In this document: positions 1 through 8,499 of the stretch, one piece after another | How the letters are laid out: the number at the start of each line of letters is the position of its first letter | How positions within the stretch are numbered: position 1 is the first letter of the stretch | Notes under the pieces: model-generated | The model's database searches: none | Told to the model about the DNA's origin: nothing | What the model saw: only the letters and a program-made list of their open reading frames with translations | Made by a program: the position numbers and the translations under genes | Assembly (NCBI RefSeq): GCF_003863355.1 | Contig: NZ_QQWG01000011.1 | Span: 1 to 64,000, forward strand | DNA: 64,000 nt | Direction: 5' to 3' | From: Ancylomarina euxina | GTDB taxonomy: Bacteria; Bacteroidota; Bacteroidia; Bacteroidales; Marinifilaceae

Positions 1-246
1 TCGTGTCCTATCTGATTTACCCTATGGGATTACGGTTGAATTTTGGGCGTTCCCAATCTATGGCTCGGTTACCCTTCCCATTTGAGCCTTATATCAGATT
101 TCTGTTCGTTAGAACATCGACTTTGCTAATGGCTTCCTTCAGATTTGTAGTCACCTATAACACCCTTGCCAATCGCTAGTACTTCCTATCAACTCGGCGT
201 ACACAGGAACTTACATCCTGCTAGTATATCACCATGCCCGACATAC
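1..246 (-). mobile_element. Probable group II intron, 5' part (domain I region), running off the left edge of the window
   Basis: On the minus strand: GTATGTCGGGCATGGTGATATACTAGCAGGATGTAAGTTCCTGT...AAATCTGAAGGAAGCC...CTAACGAACAGAAATCTGATATAAGGC. The GGGCATGGTG, GG-TGTAAGT-CC and AATCTGAAGGAAGC...GAACAGAAA...ATAAGGC strings resemble bacterial group II intron domain I. No ORF is present in this part. Position 246 as the 5' end is inferred. Confidence 0.55.
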
Positions 247-247
247 T

Positions 248-279
248 AAAAAAAGCTCAACAAATTCAATTGTTGAGCT
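248..279 (-). terminator. Rho-independent terminator of the rhodanese gene
   Basis: Inverted repeat AGCTCAACAA(ATTCAA)TTGTTGAGCT at 254-279, followed on the minus strand by a T-run. Confidence 0.8.
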
Positions 280-303
280 CTTTAAATATTTTTGTGATTA
301 AGC

Positions 304-642
304 TTATTTCGTACTAATCTCTTTGTGCCATCGGTTAATCCCACCTTTTATATGAGCAGTTCTGTGGAATCCTCCCTTTTGAAGGTAGCGCCTCACTTGC
401 TTGCTTCTGAAGCCTAAATGGCAAAATATAACCAAATCCTTATCCTTAGGCAAAGTCCCCATCATCTCAGGTATCTGCCCCATAGGAATGTGAATAGCAT
501 TCTTTATCCCTCCTTGTGCCAATTCGTGCGATTCACGAATATCAATAAGCAGAATATCATCTCGCTTTTCCATTTCGCTTACAAGCTCAAGAGGTGTATA
601 ACTCGTTTTTGGGGCATTATCGTTATTGAAAAAAAAACTCAT
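304..642 (-). CDS. Rhodanese-like domain protein
   Basis: 112 aa; LIDIRESHELAQGGIKNAIHIPMGQ...LVIFCHLGFRSKQVRRYL...GGINRW, with the active-site Cys in CHLGFRS. Confidence 0.9.
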   Translation of the reverse strand: MSFFFNNDNAPKTSYTPLELVSEMEKRDDILLIDIRESHELAQGGIKNAIHIPMGQIPEMMGTLPKDKDLVIFCHLGFRSKQVRRYLQKGGFHRTAHIKGGINRWHKEISTK

Positions 643-952
643 AGTCTATAATTTTAAATGAAACACTTTTCAAGCCTCAGTAGTTCCTTACAACCTCATT
701 CCAGCTTGTTCTAACAAATATAGAAAATTTCATGAGCCTTAAGGGTTTTATAGAGAAAAGTTGAGAGAATTTCTAACTTAAATTTTGTTAACGCAACTGA
801 GAAATAGGTTGCTTAAGCCTAATAGAATAAAAAAATAAAATCATAAATGAAATTCATTCTGCAAGCTCCTAAAACAAAGGATTTAGTTAATCACAGCATT
901 ACACATAAAGCAGTAAAACAAAGATTTAAGTAATGAGAACTGCAAATTTTAG

Positions 953-982
953 TTGTATAACTAGATTTTATAGTTATATTTG
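953..982 (+). promoter_or_regulatory. Bacteroidota-type promoter with embedded operator dyad upstream of blaI-like gene
   Basis: TTG (953-955), 19-nt spacer, TATATTTG (975-982; consensus TAnnTTTG). Perfect inverted repeat ATAACTA-gatttta-TAGTTAT at 957-977 fills the spacer. Confidence 0.75.
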
Positions 983-1000
983 ATTTAAAATATTCGCATT

Positions 1001-1366
1001 ATGAAGAAGCTAACACAAAAGGAAGAAGAGATCATGCAATTGTTTTGGGCAGAAGGCCCCATGTTTGTTAAAGATCTTCAAAAGAAGTATCCCGATCAGA
1101 AGTTGCATTACAATACCTTATCTACCATGGTGAGGGCTTTAGAAGAGAAAGGTTTCATTAATCATGAATCTTTCGGTAAAACACATCGCTATTTTGCTGC
1201 GATTAGCGAAGCCGATTACCGCAAAAAAACTTTAGGTAATGTGGTTCAAAAATACTTCGACAATTCGTACCAACGCGTGGTTTCCATGTTTGTTGAAGAA
1301 GAGAATTTATCGCTTGACGAGCTTAAAAAGCTGATTCAGGATATCGAAAACAATAAAGAAAGCTAA
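1001..1366 (+). CDS. BlaI/MecI/CopY-family transcriptional repressor
   Basis: 121 aa winged-helix protein (LTQKEEEIMQLFW...HYNTLSTMVRALEEKGFI...HRYFA) next to an M56 peptidase gene. Confidence 0.92.
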   Translation: MKKLTQKEEEIMQLFWAEGPMFVKDLQKKYPDQKLHYNTLSTMVRALEEKGFINHESFGKTHRYFAAISEADYRKKTLGNVVQKYFDNSYQRVVSMFVEEENLSLDELKKLIQDIENNKES

Positions 1367-1368
1367 TT

Positions 1369-3336
1369 ATGCTCATCTTCATAACTTATATGATAAAGGT
1401 TGGTATTAGTTTGGCATTCTTTTGTGTGTTATACAAGCTATTACTAAACAGGGATGCCAACCACAGATACAAAAGACGAACGCTTTTACTATCAGTTTGT
1501 GCAGCCTTTGCCATGCCTTTAGTGGCGCATTTAATTCCAGCAAACGAAATCAGCTCAACTCCCATCCAAAAAGTTCGGGAAATGATTGAAATGCCTTTGC
1601 TCGAAACAGCTGTTATCAGTTCACATCAAAAACAAACCCTAGTAGAAACATCTGATTCTAACTCAATAAACTGGGCGGCAATAGTCTACTGCAGCATTCT
1701 AAGCATGCTTTGTATTCGTATGATTGTCTCATACCAAAGTATTTTAAAATGGCTGAAAAAAGCGACCATAAAAACCTATAAAGATATCCTAGTGGCAATA
1801 GTTAGCGATGCCATTCAGGCTTTCTCCTTCTTGAATTACATTGTACTTTCGAAACAGGATTACGAACAGAATAAAACACCCATTCTTCTGCACGAAGAAG
1901 CACATATCCGATTGCATCATTCATTTGATGTGGTCTTAATCGAACTGGTTTGTTATTTGCAATGGTTCAACCCCTTTGCATGGTTACTCAAAAAGGAACT
2001 CAAACTGGTTCATGAATTTCAGGCCGATCAGGCCGTACTCAACACTGGCATCGATGCAACACAATATCAATTGTTGATTTTAGAAAAAGCTGTAGGCAAA
2101 AGACGTTTTGCTTCAGCGAATCATTTCAAACAAGGTTCAATTTCAAAACGATTAAAAATGATGAAAAAGAAACAAATTAAACGATGGGGCGTTGCAAAAG
2201 CACTATTCTTTTTACCCATGGGGCTTTTACTTTTACAAGCCTTTACACAACCAGAAATCATTAAGAAAGTCAATACACTACCGCCTCTTATTATTCAAGC
2301 AGATAGTAGTGAAATTTGGCTAAGTTATTGGACAGTCGATAATCTACCTCAAAATAGTCGTATTGTAACGAAGTATGCCAATATGGGCGAACAAGGTATT
2401 GTATCGGAAGCTTTCCGAATCAAGCAAAGAAACGTTTTAGTAATGCTTCAGAACAGAAATGGAGACCATCTCATCAATGGACAAGTTGTTGAAAAGAAGG
2501 AAGTTGAAGCTATTATAATCAGTTTTCTGAAAGGGAATGACTATTGGGGAAGAGTGGGGCCTGAAATGCAAAAGGTGAATTTGAATGATGAACAACAAGC
2601 TCTTATAAGTAAAGGTGTTATTTCTTTTATGTACGATAGAGGCACAAAAAAATCTGACTTCGATTTTACGCTTAAGGCTCTTGGGAAAGCTTACCTTAAA
2701 GTTAGAAAAGAGAAAGCGCAAGCTTTATTTAATAGGGACTACTTCCAATTAGATAAGACTGAACGTTCTCATATCGACAATATTGTTCCCATTAGAGTTT
2801 CAGTACCTCCTAGTAAAAACACTGGAAATTCGTCAAATATACCCGAGAGAGTTCCACAAGTTTCAAGTCAAAAAGCTTCAAACTCGATAATCTATATCCA
2901 AATAACTAATGAAAGTATTTTTCTAAACGGAAAAGCATGCCCTATCAACCAGCTGGGCGAAAAACTGAAACCCATTTTGGATAAGAACCCAAACTCAGTT
3001 GTAAGCTTAAAAGCAGATAAGAACACAAAAATGGGAATCATCACCGATGTGAAAGTAGAATTAAGAAAAGCTAGTGTTAAGAAATTAAATTACTCAACAT
3101 CTGCAGCTCAAACCATTAAATTAAATGTGACTAAGGATGGCATTTCCTTTAATAATAAGCTTTGTACTATGGATCAGCTTGCACTTAAACTAAAACCGTA
3201 TTTGGAGAAAAACCCTAATGCTACGGTCCAATTTAGTTCAAGAAAAGACATTAAACAGGGAATCTTGAACGACTTAATAAAACAGTTACGATTAGCTGGG
3301 GTCTCAACAATAACCTATTTAGTCGAAGAATCATAA
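1369..3336 (+). CDS. BlaR1-like M56 metallopeptidase with C-terminal ExbD/TolR-like periplasmic segments
   Basis: N-terminal TM segments and M56 core (LLHEEAHIRLHHSFDVVLIELVCYLQWFNPFAWLLKKELKLVHEFQADQAVL, with HEEAH zinc motif). The C-terminal half resembles ExbD: RNVLVMLQNRNGDHLINGQ...SKGVISFMYDRGTKKS...; ITNESIFLNGKACPINQLGEKLKPIL...; LNVTKDGISFNNKLCTMDQLALKLKPYL.... Confidence 0.85.
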   Translation: MLIFITYMIKVGISLAFFCVLYKLLLNRDANHRYKRRTLLLSVCAAFAMPLVAHLIPANEISSTPIQKVREMIEMPLLETAVISSHQKQTLVETSDSNSINWAAIVYCSILSMLCIRMIVSYQSILKWLKKATIKTYKDILVAIVSDAIQAFSFLNYIVLSKQDYEQNKTPILLHEEAHIRLHHSFDVVLIELVCYLQWFNPFAWLLKKELKLVHEFQADQAVLNTGIDATQYQLLILEKAVGKRRFASANHFKQGSISKRLKMMKKKQIKRWGVAKALFFLPMGLLLLQAFTQPEIIKKVNTLPPLIIQADSSEIWLSYWTVDNLPQNSRIVTKYANMGEQGIVSEAFRIKQRNVLVMLQNRNGDHLINGQVVEKKEVEAIIISFLKGNDYWGRVGPEMQKVNLNDEQQALISKGVISFMYDRGTKKSDFDFTLKALGKAYLKVRKEKAQALFNRDYFQLDKTERSHIDNIVPIRVSVPPSKNTGNSSNIPERVPQVSSQKASNSIIYIQITNESIFLNGKACPINQLGEKLKPILDKNPNSVVSLKADKNTKMGIITDVKVELRKASVKKLNYSTSAAQTIKLNVTKDGISFNNKLCTMDQLALKLKPYLEKNPNATVQFSSRKDIKQGILNDLIKQLRLAGVSTITYLVEES

Positions 3337-3392
3337 TTCATTTTCAGGTATGATAAAAAAACGAGTTCCATTAGGATCTCGTTTTTTATGAA

Positions 3393-4400
3393 TTAAACCT
3401 TAAGCACAATTCGATATCTAGCCTTTCCTTTTTCCAAATGCGTCATAGCCTCATTCACTTTAGACATAGGAAACTCTTCTACGATAGGATAAATATCGTG
3501 ACGAACACAAAATTCCAGCATCTTAAGAGTTAGTGCAGGACTTCCCAACGGGCTACCAGCAACCGATTTTTCACCCATTATCAAGGAAAAGGCGGGTATG
3601 GCCATGGGTTCTAAAACCGCTCCCACATTATGAAACCGACCTTTGGGAGCAAGGGCAGATAGATAGGCGTTCCAGTCTAAAGTTACATTGGTGGTGTTCA
3701 GGATAAAATCCAAACTTCCCGCAATGCTTTCCAATTCTTCAGGCTCTCTGGAATTGATAATTTTGGTGGCCCCCATGGCAAGTATTTGCTCCTTTTTATC
3801 TGGGTTTGAGCTAAAAGCAATCACCTCGCAGCCCCACTTATTCAAGAATTTTAAGGCCATATGCCCCAGTCCTCCTATGCCAATAACACCAACACGATCA
3901 GTGGCTTTTACGCCTGCTAATAGAATAGGATTAAATACGGTAATACCACCACAAAGTAAAGGGCCAGCTTTTTTCATGTCGATGCCCTTAGGAAGTGGAA
4001 TCGCCCAGGACCAATGTCCTCTGACGTAATCAGCAAAGCCACCATGTCGCCCTACGATGGTTCCTTCTACTGTGTTACACAGATGATGACTCCCATCCAT
4101 ACACTGTTTACAGTGCATACAGGATGCCGAATTCCAGCCCAAGCCTACTAAATCACCTGGTTTAAGTGTTTTCACATCGTCCCCCACAGCAGCAACCTCA
4201 CCCACTATTTCGTGCCCGGGAACAAAAGGGTATTGGGTCATGCCCCATTCATTATTCAACATGCTTAAATCGGAATGACAAATACCACAATAGTGCACCT
4301 TGATGTCCACCTCATCGCGACCAAGTTCTGCCAACTCGTATTCAAAAGGTTTTAGTTGTCCTCCTACCTCACTTGCTGCATATGCATTTACTTTCTTCAT
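3393..4400 (-). CDS. Zinc-dependent NAD(P)-dependent alcohol dehydrogenase (MDR superfamily, YahK/CAD-like)
   Basis: CGICHSDLSMLNNEWG...PFVPGHEIVGEV...GWNSASCMHCKQCMDG...VGVIGIGGLGHMALK. Confidence 0.93.
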   Translation of the reverse strand: MKKVNAYAASEVGGQLKPFEYELAELGRDEVDIKVHYCGICHSDLSMLNNEWGMTQYPFVPGHEIVGEVAAVGDDVKTLKPGDLVGLGWNSASCMHCKQCMDGSHHLCNTVEGTIVGRHGGFADYVRGHWSWAIPLPKGIDMKKAGPLLCGGITVFNPILLAGVKATDRVGVIGIGGLGHMALKFLNKWGCEVIAFSSNPDKKEQILAMGATKIINSREPEELESIAGSLDFILNTTNVTLDWNAYLSALAPKGRFHNVGAVLEPMAIPAFSLIMGEKSVAGSPLGSPALTLKMLEFCVRHDIYPIVEEFPMSKVNEAMTHLEKGKARYRIVLKV

Positions 4401-4614
4401 AATTCGATTTTTTTTAATTGAATTAAGCTTGAATTAACAAGACTTAATGAGCCTGAAAATTCGAGTCCATTCAATTTACCGAAAAAAGAAACAGGAATAA
4501 AAAATACTTGACGGACTGGTCTTTTACCTAAACGAATCGGATCTACTAAACAAATAATTTAAGAGCAGCAGAAAGCGATTTTCAATGTCAGAATAGGACA
4601 AATATTAATAAATT

Positions 4615-5105
4615 ATACCAAATTAAGATCAAAACGCGTCTTATGAAATATTGATTCGCAAGCTCAGGAGGGCTAAAGCCGTACTTTTCAGCTATATCTT
4701 CGTTAAAAAAGATGCAAGGTAACTCGGCTATCTTTTACTTTTTTGCTGCTATATTGTTTTGGGTGGGTGAATTATTTTTAAAGCATTTTTTTACTTGTTC
4801 TTTTGTCTTGAAACAAAAGAACCAAAAATTCAAGAGCCGCGATTTTCTCAATCTTAAAACTGCCTGTATGATAAGTGCAGCCGGGTGATTTCCTCGGCAA
4901 GCTCGGAACTTCCCGGTTTTACTAATCATCCATTGGGTTTATAAGATCTCTTAAATCAATGCTCAATAATTACAGCTATAAAAAATACTACCATTTAATT
5001 GTTTAAACTTCACCCACTATATTCAATATAGAACCAATTTTTTGCCTTGATCTAGCTAAAAATATTTCATTTTGCTTAAAGCCAGTTTTGATATTAAATT
5101 GGTAT
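4615..5105. mobile_element. MITE-like element, copy 1 (491 bp)
   Basis: About 99% identical by eye to 13740-14230, same 491-bp length. Terminal inverted repeats ATACCAAATTAAGATCAAAAC... / ...GTTTTGATATTAAATTGGTAT. No plausible coding content. Confidence 0.8.
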
Positions 5106-5239
5106 TAGTTTTATGGGTAAGCAAAAAATATCCAATCTGCAGGAGAAAATAAACCACGAAAAAACCCATCCGTGAATTTTCACAGATGGGCTTTCATTTT
5201 GACTTTTCTTTCAAGATCTGAAATAAAAAATAGATCTTC

Positions 5240-6478
5240 TTATTTCGCTGGAGGTGTACCTTCAGCGTTAGAGACAACGGCATCAATTTGTACCAAAGCA
5301 TCCATAGGGATAGCTGAAACACCAATGACTGTTCTTGCAGGAAGATCGCCATTGAAGAATGTTGTGTAAACTTCGTTTACGGCATCAATATCTGCGATAT
5401 TTTTCAGTTGGATATTTATTTTAACTGCATCGTCCATAAGGTGATCAACACTTTCGATAATTGCCTTGATATTTTTCAGGCATTGTTCAGCCTGCTCTTT
5501 TACTCCACCGGCAACTATTTCATTCGTTTTGGGGTCCAAAGGTAACTGAGCTGAAATATGATTGTAATGAGAAAAAGCGACAGTATGTGAATAAGGAACT
5601 TTGGGTGCATTTTCCGTATTGCTTGCTTCTATAACGAGTAGACTAGTGTCTTCAGGAAGTTGTGGGGGTGTACCATCACCGTGTGAAATAACGGTATCAA
5701 TTTGTACCAAAGCATCCATAGGTAAAGCTGAAGCGTTGACGGTTGAGCGTGCAGGAACATAGTTTGGGAAAAATTTAGCACAAACTTCGTTTACGGCTTC
5801 AATATCCGAGATGTCTCTAAGGAATATCGTTGTTTTAACGACATCATCCATAAGGTGGTCAATACTTTCTAAAATTGCTTTAATGTTATTTAAACACTGT
5901 TCAGTCTGTTCTTTTACACCACCAGCTACTATTTTACCCGTTTTAGGATCGATCGGTAATTGAGCTGAAAGATTGTTATAATGAGAAAAAGCAACAGTCT
6001 GTTTAGATACCGAACTTTTGGGTGCATTTTTCGTGTTTCTTGAAACTTTTATCAGAGCACAAGGTGCTTGTGGAGCTGTACCTTCACCGTTTGAAATAAG
6101 TGCATCCATTTGTACCAAAGCATCATTCAAAGGTAAAGCGGCAACTGCAACTATCGTGCGTGTAGGACGAGAGTCTTGGAAGAATGTTGCATAAACTTCA
6201 TCTATTGCGTCAATATCGGAGATATTCTTAACGAATACATTGATTTTAACGACATCGTCCATTACGTGATCGATACTTTCTACAATTGCTTTAATATTAG
6301 CCAAGCACTGTTTTGCCTGCTCTTTCACATCATTACCTACAATTTGACCAGATTTTGGATCGATAGGTAGTTGAGCTGAAATATTGTTGTAATGAGAAAA
6401 AGCTACAGTTTGTGTAGATACAGAACTTTGGGGTGCATTTTCCGTGTTTCTTGAATTTTTTATGATAACGCCACTCAT
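5240..6478 (-). CDS. Three tandem RidA/YjgF/YER057c-family domains in one polypeptide
   Basis: 412 aa with a ~135-aa module three times: TVAFSHYNNISAQLPIDPKSG..., TVAFSHYNNLSAQLPIDPKTG..., TVAFSHYNHISAQLPLDPKTN.... Each has (R/V/L)P(T/A)R and LVQ(M/I)D. Confidence 0.9.
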   Translation of the reverse strand: MSGVIIKNSRNTENAPQSSVSTQTVAFSHYNNISAQLPIDPKSGQIVGNDVKEQAKQCLANIKAIVESIDHVMDDVVKINVFVKNISDIDAIDEVYATFFQDSRPTRTIVAVAALPLNDALVQMDALISNGEGTAPQAPCALIKVSRNTKNAPKSSVSKQTVAFSHYNNLSAQLPIDPKTGKIVAGGVKEQTEQCLNNIKAILESIDHLMDDVVKTTIFLRDISDIEAVNEVCAKFFPNYVPARSTVNASALPMDALVQIDTVISHGDGTPPQLPEDTSLLVIEASNTENAPKVPYSHTVAFSHYNHISAQLPLDPKTNEIVAGGVKEQAEQCLKNIKAIIESVDHLMDDAVKINIQLKNIADIDAVNEVYTTFFNGDLPARTVIGVSAIPMDALVQIDAVVSNAEGTPPAK

Positions 6479-6707
6479 ATTAATCTCTCTTTTTAGTGTT
6501 TATTAATGTTGTTTTTTATTGAGCGCTAAACATAGTGAAAAAATGAACGATTTTGCATAAAAACAATTAATTTCAACACTTTACAAATAGATTAAAAACT
6601 GAAAATAACAGCTTGTTGATCATATTTCCATTTTACCAGAAAACATAGGCTTTGCAGAGAATAAGTGCAGATACTAAAAGCCGATTTAAGCAACCTGAAA
6701 CCTATTT

Positions 6708-6910
6708 TCAGTATTTATTTAAATATTTAAGTGAGAATGCAATTCCCATTGTCGTTCCATATGAATGTGCAAGCTGTTTTATTTCTTCATAATCTTTTTC
6801 AGATGCACTATAAGTATTGCTTAAACGGATATAATCAGCTTAATTCTTTTGGTATTCTCCATTATGACTTCGATCGAACCATTCTACAATAATCGTTTTA
6901 TTATGGGATC
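6708..6910 (-). pseudogene. Decayed 3' end of an unidentified gene
   Basis: Minus-strand reading gives GGSHNKTIIVEWFDRSHNGEYQKN*ADYIRLSNTYSASEKDYEEIKQLAHSYGTTMGIAFSLKYLNKY*, protein-like sequence with an in-frame TAA and no start. Confidence 0.5.
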
Positions 6911-6934
6911 CGCCTTTGCTTCTTTGCTGAAAAT

Positions 6935-7492
6935 TTGAAGATCAAAATATCGGCGTGGTTTGTCGAAAATGAATCAGGCGCAAAATTGAATCGCCCAGAG
7001 TTATTTCGATTATTGGAATTGGCCGAGGAAGGAGATGCTATACTGATAGAGCAAATTGATAGGATTACAAGATTGTCAGAAAGTGACTGGCAAAAGTTGA
7101 AAAGTATCATCATTGGTAATAAACTAAAAATAGTATCAATGGATTTACCCACTAGTTACAACTTCGCCAAATCAACCGATGAGTTTCAAACACGAATACT
7201 TGAAGCTATTAACTCTATGATGTTAGATATTTTGGCGGCTACAGCTCGAAAGGATTATATAGATAGGAGACGTAGGCAATCAGAGGGAGTGAAAAAAGCA
7301 AAATCACAAGGCAAGTATAAGGGTCGCCCAGAAAATATTGAACTTCAAAGAAAAATTGAAAGCTTGCTCAATGATCGTAAGAGCTACAATCATATTCAGG
7401 ATATGCTGAGCTGTTCACGTCACACTATATCAAAAGTTAGTAAAAGGCTAAAAGAACATCAGGAATCTGAAAATAATAAAAGCATTGCCTAA
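6935..7492 (+). pseudogene. Serine recombinase/resolvase lacking the N-terminal catalytic-serine region
   Basis: FVENESGAKLNRPELFRLLELAEEGDAILIEQIDRITRLSESDWQKLKSIII... plus C-terminal HTH region. The reported start is TTG; the upstream in-frame stretch back to a TAA at 6890-6892 does not restore the usual Y-x-R-x-S catalytic N-terminus. Confidence 0.75.
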
Positions 7493-7542
7493 GAATTATA
7501 TAGAGTATAAGAATTTTGCAATTCGAGCAATTTAAACGGGTT

Positions 7543-7917
7543 TTTCAAGTGTTTTTATAAGCTCATTAATCACAGATATTAAAACCTAGTTTAGTACCCC
7601 TTTTGAAAAGTATCATAAATATCCTGCAAAGCCCATTAAATCGGGCTTTCTGTTTTGATGTAAGCCATCCTTTCTATGTTTTGACTATAGGGAATATCTA
7701 AGATATTTAAAGCTGGGTTTCGGGCTTAAAAGACTGGGTGTTTCAAAGGTTCTTAAATCTCATTAATCGCGGATGTAAAAACCTAGTTTACTACCCCCTT
7801 TTGAAAAGTATCTTTAATATCCTGTAAAGCCCATTTAATGGGCTTTTTGCTTTATTGTAAGCCATCCTTTCTATGTTTTGACTACAGGGAATATCTAAGA
7901 TATTTAAAGCTGGGTTT
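7543..7917. repeat. Two-copy direct repeat (about 177 bp each, period about 197 bp)
   Basis: 7543-7720 and 7741-7917 share ...cattaatc(a/g)c(a/g)gat...aaaacctagttta(g/c)tacccc...ttgaaaagtatc...atcctg(c/t)aaagccca...gtaagccatcctttctatgttttgactayagggaatatctaagatatttaaagctgggttt. Each contains a hairpin (AAAGCCC...GGGCTTT). Confidence 0.85.
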
Positions 7918-8141
7918 ACTTATTAGTGCATCATATTTGAAACAAATAATAATCAATTGCTGTTATCTCTCCAACTATGGTTGGATATCAATACCTTTTC
8001 AAAATAGATGTAATAAATAATATCTATATGATTGTTTTAATTAGTAAGGTGTATTTTAAGTAATATTCTAATAAAATCAGCTTGTGATTATCTGATTATA
8101 TTGCTCATAGAAAATAAATGTCAATTTTATCGATTATTTTA

Positions 8142-8171
8142 TTGCTCACAGAAATATTTTGCGTATATTTG
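8142..8171 (+). promoter_or_regulatory. Bacteroidota-type promoter for the retron-like ncRNA/operon
   Basis: TTG (8142-8144), 19-nt spacer, TATATTTG (8164-8171; TAnnTTTG consensus). Direct repeats ATTGCTCAYAGAAA at 8100-8113 and 8141-8154. Confidence 0.7.
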
Positions 8172-8177
8172 TATTGT

Positions 8178-8450
8178 AGTTCTTTGAATGTTTGTGTAGT
8201 GAGCCCGAGAGTTTTTTTTTAAAACTATTGAAGAGGGTTTTTCCCTCCACCCGTAATGGGTATTTGTGACGGCAACAAGAAACCTAACAACTGATCAGAT
8301 GTACGACTGAAAGACGCGCAGAAGACAGAATTAGAATGATTGAACCCCTAGCAGAGTTGCTTTAAGACTGACCTAATTGGTATTAGAGTTTTTTTTAAGC
8401 AGGAAATCGAGAAGTGTCTAGGACTGTATCCTATATGGGTTCACACAGCT
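8178..8450 (+). ncRNA. Putative retron msr-msd ncRNA
   Basis: About 270 nt non-coding stretch between a consensus promoter and the ORF78-XRE-RT genes. Closing pairing GTGAGCCC (8199-8206) with GGGTTCAC (8437-8444) as candidate a1/a2. Internal hairpins include GAGGG-TTTTT-CCCTC, ACCC-GTAAT-GGGT, CTAAT-TGGT-ATTAG and TAGGA-CTGTA-TCCTA. Ends approximate. Confidence 0.6.
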
Positions 8451-8499
8451 AATTAAGCAGGTAGCATAGTGCTTCCCTTGTTAATAAATACGATATAGT

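Noticed and set aside
4735-4929. 64-aa ORF in the first MITE-like element
   Set aside because: Not supported as coding; lies in a non-coding repeat and has low-complexity AT-rich composition.
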